The translations under genes and the position numbers were made by a program. Shown piece after piece: positions 1-4,456 of a stretch of 5,489 bases of DNA. Position 1 is the first letter of the stretch; every line of letters begins with the position of its first letter. Origin of the DNA: CAWHMN01 sp051001135 (lineage in GTDB: Bacteria > Acidobacteriota > Terriglobia > Terriglobales > Acidobacteriaceae); the NCBI GenBank assembly GCA_051001135.1, contig JBPCNO010000140.1, forward strand, positions 1 to 5,489. The letters are read 5' to 3'. The notes below the pieces were generated by a model. It saw nothing but the letters and a program-made list of their open reading frames with translations. It did not search any database and was not told the DNA's origin.

Positions 1-54
1 GGTCCCCGCGAAGCCTGTTTTCCCCTTCCAACCCCACCGCTCACGCGGCCCCGG

Positions 55-80
55 GAAGCAGCGCGGCAAGGCGCTGCTTC
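55..80. promoter_or_regulatory. Perfect 10-bp inverted repeat (hairpin) in the leader of the ABC ATPase gene
   Basis: GAAGCAGCGC (55-64) and GCGCTGCTTC (71-80) are exact reverse complements separated by the 6-nt loop GGCAAG. The stem would be very stable in RNA. It ends 19 nt before the ATG at 100 and 7 nt before the ribosome binding site. No T-run follows, so it is not a canonical intrinsic terminator. A processing, attenuation or mRNA-stability element, or the end of an upstream unit, all remain possible. The rest of 1-99 is open in all three plus frames, but I recognise no protein in it. Confidence 0.6.
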
Positions 81-87
81 GCAGACG

Positions 88-95
88 AAGGGAAG
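88..95 (+). promoter_or_regulatory. Ribosome binding site of the short ABC ATPase gene
   Basis: AAGGGAAG lies with its GGG 7 nt before the ATG at 100. This is what fixes the start at 100 even though the resulting protein lacks the usual N-terminal segment of the family. The frame stays open further upstream to the window edge, but contains no alternative ATG and does not resemble an ABC ATPase N-terminus. Confidence 0.55.
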
Positions 96-99
96 AGCG

Positions 100-762
100 A
101 TGGACGACAAGACCAACACCCTCGTCCTGCTCGGCCCTTCTGGCTGCGGCAAATCGACGCTGCTCAAGGCGGTCGGTGGCTATGTTGCTCCGGTCGAGGG
201 TAGCATCCGGCTGAACGGTCACGCGATCCGCCGCCCCGGTCCCGACCGCCTCATGGTTTTTCAGGAATTCGACCAACTCCTGCCCTGGAAGACGGTGTGC
301 GAGAACGTGGTATTCGCGTTGACTGCTAGTGGCAGGATGCGACCGCGCGAGGCACGGGATCGTGCGGGGTACTACATCGACAAAGTGGGGCTCGGCGGCT
401 TCGCCGATGCCTATCCGCATACGCTGTCCGGCGGCATGAAGCAGCGCGTGGCCATCGCGCGAGGAATGGCCATGGAACCGGACATCCTGCTGATGGATGA
501 ACCCTTCGCGGCGCTGGATGCGCTGACCCGTGGCCGCATGCAGGACGAGCTGCTACAGCTCTGGAGCACGGCGAGCTTCGCGGTGCTCTTCGTCACCCAT
601 TCCATCGAGGAGGCGATCCGGATCGGCAACCGCATCCTGCTGCTGTCCTCATCCCCTGGCCAGGTCCGGGCGGAGTTGAACAGCCTGCCGTCGGATGTGC
701 GTGGCGAGCCCGCGCTCGCGTCACTGAAGCGGCGAATTCACGACCTGTTGTTCCCACCCTGA
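100..762 (+). CDS. ABC transporter ATP-binding protein, nitrate/sulfonate/taurine type, short N-terminus
   Basis: This is the cytoplasmic ATPase of an importer of the SsuB/TauB/NrtD class, which hydrolyses ATP to drive uptake through the permease encoded next. All core motifs after the N-terminus are intact in the 220 residues: Walker A GPSGCGKST (12-20), Q-loop VFQEFDQLLPWKTV with Q55, signature LSGGMKQR (109-116), Walker B ILLMDEP (129-135), D-loop ALD (138-140) and switch histidine H167 in VTHSIEEA. The LLPW after the Q-loop is typical of this class. The protein is unusual in starting 11 residues before Walker A. Relatives carry about 35 more residues, including the first beta strand and the aromatic A-loop residue that stacks on adenine. 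Nothing like that segment appears in the 99 nt upstream in any frame. The gene is therefore either 5'-truncated by a rearrangement with a new start, or a divergent short form. Its stop overlaps the permease start. The substrate cannot be inferred. Confidence 0.88.
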   Translation: MDDKTNTLVLLGPSGCGKSTLLKAVGGYVAPVEGSIRLNGHAIRRPGPDRLMVFQEFDQLLPWKTVCENVVFALTASGRMRPREARDRAGYYIDKVGLGGFADAYPHTLSGGMKQRVAIARGMAMEPDILLMDEPFAALDALTRGRMQDELLQLWSTASFAVLFVTHSIEEAIRIGNRILLLSSSPGQVRAELNSLPSDVRGEPALASLKRRIHDLLFPP

Positions 763-1652
763 TGGCGTCGTCGGGATCGCCTGCCATGCCGCCAATCGTC
801 GATCGCCCCGAATACGTCCGCGAGGGCGAGTTGCCCGCGAGCTTCGGGATTGCAGAGCAGCAGCTCCAGATCGGAGTGTGGCTCGCCCACAACAGCACGG
901 CGCGGAAGGCGCTCATTTTGGCGCTGCTCGCCCTGATCTGGCAGGTTTACGGAACCTGGCTCGGCAACAGCCTGCTATTTCCGACCTTTACCAATACGGT
1001 CGCCGCCTTCTTCCACGGGATTGCGAACGGCGAGTTGCTGCGGCGCAGCTTCGCCTCGGTACGGGTACTACTGCAGGGGTATGCCGCCGGCCTGTTTCTG
1101 GCCACAGCGCTCAGCTTGGCGGCGATGAGTTCTGCCGTCGGGAACGATCTGCTGGAGACGCTGAGCGCAATCATGAACCCACTTCCGGCGATCGCGCTGC
1201 TGCCGCTCTCGCTGATCTGGTTCGGTCTGGGCAATGGCAGCATCGTTTTCGTTGTCGTGCATTCCGTGCTTTGGCCGGTGGCGCTCACCATGCATTCCGG
1301 CTTCCGCTCGATCTCTACTACGCTGCGGCTGGTTGGCCAGAATTACGGTCTGCGCGGGCTTCCTTTCCTGCTGCGCATCCTCATGCTGGCCGCGTTTCCC
1401 AGCATTCTGGCCGGGCTCAGGATAGGTTGGGCCTTCGCCTGGCGCACGCTGATCGCAGCCGAGCTCGTCTTCGGCGTGAGCGCGGGGTCCGGGGGGCTCG
1501 GGTGGTACATCTACGAGAACAAGAACGAGCTGCAGATCACCAACGTCTTCGCTGGCCTGTTCACGGTGATCATCATCGGGTTGATCGTGGAACACCTGAT
1601 CTTCGCGCCCATCACTCGTCGCACGGTGCGGCGCTGGGGCATGCAGATCTAG
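762..1652 (+). CDS. ABC transporter permease, SsuC/TauC type
   Basis: This is an integral inner-membrane subunit that would form the channel with the preceding ATPase. The 296 residues hold a roughly 45-residue cytoplasmic N-terminal tail and then about six hydrophobic segments: near 49-66, 100-122, 136-156, 160-177, 204-238 and 261-282. The region NPLPAIALLPLSLIWFGLG (139-157) and the coupling segment around 190-227, with FPSILAGLRIG (212-222), are hallmarks of the binding-protein-dependent permease domain (BPD_transp_1) in the nitrate/sulfonate/taurine group. The C-terminal RRTVRRWGM is also usual for that group, so the 3' end looks genuine. The ATG overlaps the upstream TGA in TGATG and has no clear ribosome binding site of its own, which points to translational coupling. 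ATG 786 (M9) is a possible internal alternative. No substrate-binding protein gene is visible in the window. The substrate is unknown; sulfonate, nitrate, taurine and thiamine-precursor importers share this fold. Confidence 0.92.
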   Translation: MASSGSPAMPPIVDRPEYVREGELPASFGIAEQQLQIGVWLAHNSTARKALILALLALIWQVYGTWLGNSLLFPTFTNTVAAFFHGIANGELLRRSFASVRVLLQGYAAGLFLATALSLAAMSSAVGNDLLETLSAIMNPLPAIALLPLSLIWFGLGNGSIVFVVVHSVLWPVALTMHSGFRSISTTLRLVGQNYGLRGLPFLLRILMLAAFPSILAGLRIGWAFAWRTLIAAELVFGVSAGSGGLGWYIYENKNELQITNVFAGLFTVIIIGLIVEHLIFAPITRRTVRRWGMQI

Positions 1653-1654
1653 GT

Positions 1655-2050
1655 AAACGGGCTTGAGCTTTTGCACCGGCGCTCGGCACAGACCCAGCAC
1701 AGCGCGTTGCTGACCGACGGCGAACTGGCCGGCGTTGTTGCTGACAATCACCGTGCTATGCAGGAAGCCATGCGCCTGGATGCTACCCCCAGGGCGCGCC
1801 CTCGGTGGCGATCCGCACTGAGTCGGGGTAGGGGTGATCCCCGTGATGCCGAGCGTTCAAGATGCGCCGCCAGGCTACCGGGTCGGCAAATGAGTCTCTG
1901 CCGACCTCGGCCTGGCCCGGATGCGCCGCTTCCAACTCGTCCGGCTTGGGGTCGGGATAGACGCTGCTGCCGATCATTCGTGGGCGGACATCGCGGGGTT
2001 GACCACGGGCTGACACTGACCGGCCCGGGATAACCGCTTGGAATCCGGTC
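1655..2050 (-). pseudogene. Decayed fragment of an IS66-like DDE transposase gene
   Basis: Read on the minus strand and allowing frame changes, this stretch gives a chain of short blocks matching my memory of an IS66-like transposase family. In protein order they are: SKRLSRAGQ and PVVNPAMSA (about 2050-2000), FADPVAW (1890-1870), HLER then LGIT (about 1865-1842), DSVRIATEG (1824 down to about 1798), WGSIQAHGFL, VIVSNNAGQF, ALCWVCAER (about 1705-1680) and PVQKL. Family members usually have DPVRIATEGALWG, VIVSDDAGQF and ALCWVHAERLVHKL in this order. At least three clear frame breaks are needed: an extra base in the C-run 1786-1790 that creates a stop after WG, an extra base near 1706, and a missing base near 1680. 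Three more small gaps fall between about 1825 and 1865. The DD usually seen before AGQF is NN here. The C-terminal half is absent, because the homology ends where the permease gene stops. The N-terminal part is also missing or unrecognisable. No terminal inverted repeats or target duplication were seen. The gene is not functional. Confidence 0.7.
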
Positions 2051-2254
2051 GATGCGGGGATTGTGGCCGAGCTCACCGAGGGCGTGAACGAAGACTGCCC
2101 CCGATATGGCGGCGCAGTCCTCAGCGCCGTTCGACCTCAGGGAAAGCGAGCAGGCTGCCATCGGAGCACCGGCGTGGGACGGCGAAACGGGCGACGATCG
2201 GCTTCTCGGCGTGGTCCGTGATCCAGGGAGGATTGGCTCTCCATTTCGTCGAGA
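2051..2254. other. Non-coding or degraded spacer downstream of gntR
   Basis: There is no credible intact gene in this stretch. Both strands have short open stretches with ordinary GC-rich composition, but none has a good ribosome binding site or a domain I recognise. It may contain the further 5' end of the decayed transposase gene, but I could not match it. No intrinsic terminator (stem plus T-run) was found for the minus-strand regulator gene that ends at 2255. Confidence 0.4.
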
Positions 2255-3013
2255 TCACCCACGCACGAGTTGCGTCGTGTAGGTGAATCGCCTGCTAGGG
2301 TGGATGGCATCTGAGAACTCGATCAATCGCCGTGTGGAATCGTAGTAGCGTCTCATCGCGCGCAAAGCGGGACCGCCAGGCTTCGCGCCGAGCAGCCGCG
2401 CTTCCCGGTTCTTGAGCTGCACCGCCTGAATGCTCTGATCGATGCGCGTGATTCGGAGTCCGTAGTTGCGCTCCAGCAATGCGGAAATCGGGCCCTCAAG
2501 ATTCCTGACCGCTTCCTCGATCCCGGGAAGATCCGTTATGACGTAGCTCATGGTTAGGCAAATGGGCGGTGAATCGCCGAGCTGCGTTCGCAGCGTCTCC
2601 AGACGCACCCAGTCGGTGCCGACCTCACACTCCAGCAGACTGGCCAGTGCCACGTTGCAGCGAATGCGCGTTAAGCGCAACAGGTGCACCCGCGTGTCCT
2701 CGCCATATTGAAGGAGGTCCTCTATCGAGTTGATCGGCTGCTTGTAGTTTGCGCTGGGCATGACTGCGATCACGGACGTGCCAGCCCGGCGTCGACGAGA
2801 GATGAGTCCGACCTCGTCCAGCCGCCGAAGAGCCTCGCGGACTGTGTGGCGCGTAATGCGATACCGGGCAGAGAGCTCCACCTCGCGGGGCAGCAGCGAT
2901 CCCACGGGATAGGCCCCGGTGGCGATCTGTCGCATCAGATCGTTTGCCACCTGCTGATACTTGGGTAGACCCGGCGCAGGTCGGCTTTGGCTTCGCCCCG
3001 TCTCATCGTCCAA
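2255..3013 (-). CDS. GntR-family transcriptional regulator (HutC/FarR subfamily, UTRA domain)
   Basis: This is a DNA-binding regulator, probably a ligand-released repressor acting as a dimer. Of its 252 residues, about 16-81 form the GntR winged helix-turn-helix: LPKYQQVANDL, GAYPVGSLLP, the recognition region TRHTVREALRRL and the wing RRRRAGTSV. About 95-245 form a UTRA (chorismate-lyase-like) effector-binding domain, with typical segments VRLETLR, LPGIEEAV, LLERNYGLRI and FTYTTQLV at the C-terminus. The length is normal for the subfamily. The start is TTG at 3013: an in-frame TGA lies two codons upstream, a GAGGTG stands just before it, and the next in-frame start would cut into the DNA-binding domain. 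The gene faces the aminotransferase gene across 140 bp that hold a perfect TATAAT for this gene and two palindromes. Regulation of that divergent operon and of itself is therefore the natural inference. The effector is unknown; subfamily members sense amino-acid derivatives, sugars or fatty acids. Confidence 0.93.
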   Translation of the reverse strand: MDDETGRSQSRPAPGLPKYQQVANDLMRQIATGAYPVGSLLPREVELSARYRITRHTVREALRRLDEVGLISRRRRAGTSVIAVMPSANYKQPINSIEDLLQYGEDTRVHLLRLTRIRCNVALASLLECEVGTDWVRLETLRTQLGDSPPICLTMSYVITDLPGIEEAVRNLEGPISALLERNYGLRITRIDQSIQAVQLKNREARLLGAKPGGPALRAMRRYYDSTRRLIEFSDAIHPSRRFTYTTQLVRG

Positions 3014-3017
3014 CGAT

Positions 3018-3023
3018 CACCTC
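3018..3023 (-). promoter_or_regulatory. Ribosome binding site deciding the TTG start of the GntR regulator
   Basis: On the minus strand GAGGTG (3023 to 3018) is followed by ATCG and then TTG (3013-3011). The GAGG core is 6 nt from the start codon. An ATG at 3006-3004 is in another frame, so TTG is the supported start. Confidence 0.6.
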
Positions 3024-3039
3024 ACGCTCCGGATACCCC

Positions 3040-3045
3040 ATTATA
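3040..3045 (-). promoter_or_regulatory. Perfect -10 hexamer for the GntR regulator gene
   Basis: The minus strand reads TATAAT at 3045-3040, 26 nt before the TTG start. Transcription would begin near 3033, giving a leader of roughly 20 nt. No good -35 hexamer is found 15-19 nt upstream; the sequence there is close to CGTATT. The promoter may be weak or depend on other contacts. Confidence 0.45.
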
Positions 3046-3067
3046 GATGCGGTTCTGGGAAAAATAC

Positions 3068-3075
3068 GTCCGGAC
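3068..3075. promoter_or_regulatory. Palindrome GTCCGGAC between the divergent genes, candidate operator
   Basis: GTCCGGAC is an exact 8-bp palindrome flanked by A-rich sequence on the left and T-rich sequence on the right (AAAATAC and TTTTCAC). It sits between the minus-strand -10 and the plus-strand TTGACT. Its position suits a dimeric regulator such as the adjacent GntR protein. It is short enough to be chance. Confidence 0.25.
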
Positions 3076-3090
3076 TTTTCACTTTCGGGC

Positions 3091-3096
3091 TTGACT
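3091..3096 (+). promoter_or_regulatory. Possible -35 element (TTGACT) for the aminotransferase operon
   Basis: TTGACT matches the sigma-70 -35 consensus at five of six positions, 58 nt before the GTG start. The -10 partner is poor: TTCGAT at 3115-3120 with an 18-bp spacer, or GATTAT at 3118-3123 with a spacer that is too long (21 bp). A promoter here is plausible from the gene layout but not proven. Confidence 0.25.
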
Positions 3097-3122
3097 CGGG
3101 GGGCCGACTTGCCGTTCGATTA

Positions 3123-3137
3123 TGTCCGTACAAGACA
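3123..3137. promoter_or_regulatory. Inverted repeat TGTC-N7-GACA upstream of the aminotransferase, candidate GntR operator
   Basis: TGTC (3123-3126) and GACA (3134-3137) are inverted around 7 bp, just before the ribosome binding site of the aminotransferase gene and downstream of the possible promoter. Repression by bound protein at such a site would be by blocking transcription. GntR-family operators are typically short AT- or GT/AC-rich dyads of this size. The match is suggestive only. Confidence 0.25.
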
Positions 3138-3140
3138 AAC

Positions 3141-3146
3141 GGAGGA
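3141..3146 (+). promoter_or_regulatory. Strong ribosome binding site deciding the GTG start of the aminotransferase
   Basis: GGAGGA ends 7 nt before the GTG at 3154, which is in the aminotransferase frame. The ATG at 3147 is too close to it and lies in a different frame. Confidence 0.7.
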
Positions 3147-3153
3147 ATGCCTC

Positions 3154-4350
3154 GTGCAGGAAGCCACGCTTTCGCGCCGTGCTGTGCGCCTATCAGCAAC
3201 CCCGTTGCCAGCGGAACACGAAGGCGTGATCTCGTTCGATTCTGGTCACGCCTTTCCTGGCATTCTTCCGGATCTGACACAGGCCGCGGAACGCGCGCTT
3301 ACTACCTATCGGGCGGAAACACTGCAATACGCGCCGCGCGCGGGCCTCCCGGCGCTGCGCGAATGGATCTCCGCGTACATGCAGGAGGATGGTGCAGACG
3401 TCTCGCCAGACGAAGTTCTGGTCGTTAACGGCGCCAAGCACGGACTCGATCTCATCTGCCGCCTGCTCACCGATGAAGGCGATTTCATCGTCGTCACCGC
3501 GCCCACCTATTTCACCGCCATCCCGATCTTCCGCAGCTACGGGCTCAACTTCATCGAGATCGGCCAGGATGACGAGGGGCTCGATGTCACCGCGCTTTCG
3601 GAGCGGCTTTCGGAGCGGAGGCGCCAAGGTCTTAAGCCACCCAAGTTCATTTACGATATCCCAGATTTTCATAACCCGACCGGCGCCAACACGTCGCGCC
3701 GGCGACGTGAAGCGCTGATCGCCGTGGCTGCGGCAGCGGAGATCCCGATCATTGAGGACAGCCCGTACCGAAAGGTCCGGTTCGAGGGGGATTCGGAGCC
3801 CTCGTTCAAGGCGCTGGATCGGGATGGCATCGTCTTCACGCTCGGCACTTTCTCAAAGTTGATGGCCCCTGGATTGAGGATTGGCTGGATCAGCGGGGCG
3901 CAAGCGATGCTGGCGCGGATGGCTCAGCTCAAAAGCGATGGTGGCACGTGCCCCCTGACGCAACGGATCATCGTCGAATTTTGCAAGGAAGGCGGGCTCT
4001 CGCCGCATCTCGAGCGCGTCCGAAAGACCTACGGCTCGCATCGCGACCATATGGAGGCCGCGCTCCGGCGAGAACTGCCCGACGTCGCGTTCGCCGAGCC
4101 GCAGGGCGGCTACTATCTGTGGCTACGATTCCCGGCCGAGACTGACACGGATGTCGTCGCCGGACGGGCCCGGGAAGCCGGTGTCGCCGTTATCGCGGGC
4201 AGCAAGTTCTTCGCCGGCGGAGAGGCCAGTTACCCAAAGAATCAAGGCTCGCCGAAGAACTACATGCGGCTTGCCTACAGCCACGCCGCCCCAGCGGAGA
4301 TTGATGAAGGCGTGAGGCGGCTAGCAGCTTCCTATCGATCCATGCGCTGA
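3154..4350 (+). CDS. PLP-dependent aminotransferase, class I/II fold (2-aminoadipate/aromatic/MocR-like group)
   Basis: This is a cytoplasmic transaminase that would move an amino group between an amino acid or amine and a 2-oxo acid through pyridoxal phosphate. The 398 residues are a normal length for stand-alone members, with no fused GntR domain. Visible landmarks are LQYAPRAGLPALREWI (substrate-domain entry), NGAKHGLDLICRLL and APTYFTAI, NPTG with N174, EDSPY with D202 (pyridine nitrogen) and Y205, TFSK with the Schiff-base lysine K235, GLRIGWI, GGYYLWLRFP (318-327), and R372 in YMRLAYS for the substrate carboxylate. The open frame reaches back to 2944, but an earlier start would overlap the 5' end of the divergent gntR. 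GTG 3154 behind GGAGGA gives the usual protein length. The gene faces the regulator, which is the likely controller, and is followed at 34 nt by a PotA-like ATPase gene in the same direction, so the two probably form an operon. The exact substrate cannot be assigned. Confidence 0.9.
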   Translation: MQEATLSRRAVRLSATPLPAEHEGVISFDSGHAFPGILPDLTQAAERALTTYRAETLQYAPRAGLPALREWISAYMQEDGADVSPDEVLVVNGAKHGLDLICRLLTDEGDFIVVTAPTYFTAIPIFRSYGLNFIEIGQDDEGLDVTALSERLSERRRQGLKPPKFIYDIPDFHNPTGANTSRRRREALIAVAAAAEIPIIEDSPYRKVRFEGDSEPSFKALDRDGIVFTLGTFSKLMAPGLRIGWISGAQAMLARMAQLKSDGGTCPLTQRIIVEFCKEGGLSPHLERVRKTYGSHRDHMEAALRRELPDVAFAEPQGGYYLWLRFPAETDTDVVAGRAREAGVAVIAGSKFFAGGEASYPKNQGSPKNYMRLAYSHAAPAEIDEGVRRLAASYRSMR

Positions 4351-4361
4351 GGAGCTACAAG

Positions 4362-4456
4362 CCAGCCGGGCACGGATCGGTCCCATGACATTCCTAGGAT
4401 ACCCCAGAGTGGGTCGACCGGAAATGGTACAGCTTCCCGTGCCCGGGCCCGGCTGG
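4362..4456. repeat. Long inverted repeat bracketing the start of the PotA-like gene
   Basis: The left arm 4362-4375 (CCAGCCGGGCACGG) is the exact reverse complement of CCGTGCCC plus GGCTGG, which occur at 4437-4444 and 4451-4456 separated by the 6-nt insert GGGCCC. This makes a 14-bp GC-rich stem with a 6-nt bulge, enclosing 61 nt. Both candidate ATG codons of the downstream gene (4385 and 4424) lie inside the loop. In mRNA it could influence translation of the ATPase relative to the aminotransferase. It is not a terminator, as no T-run follows. A further short dyad TGCCCG/CGGGCA at 4440-4445 and 4460-4465 would compete with it. Confidence 0.5.

Noticed and set aside
878..1666. Long plus-strand open frame inside the permease gene and long minus-strand frames opposite it
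   Set aside because: They overlap the well-supported permease entirely, are rich in Arg/Ala/His/Gln as expected of shadow frames in GC-rich DNA, and match no family. Only the first residues of the minus-strand frame ending at 1751 belong to something real, the transposase relic.
2030..2220. Plus-strand open stretch containing NPVDAGIVAELTEGVNEDC
   Set aside because: It reads somewhat like protein, but has no start or ribosome binding site and no recognised family, and it overlaps the region where minus-strand transposase blocks are seen. Not strong enough to call a gene.
2944..3153. Longer N-terminus for the aminotransferase from ATG 2944
   Set aside because: It would overlap the 5' end of gntR by 70 bp and run through the divergent promoter region. 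The added 70 residues resemble nothing in the family, while GTG 3154 has a strong GGAGGA.
1758..3168. Shared 12-mer TGCAGGAAGCCA at about 1759 and 3155
   Set aside because: One copy is in the transposase relic and the other in the aminotransferase start. No longer similarity flanks them, so it is most likely chance rather than a repeat or target site.
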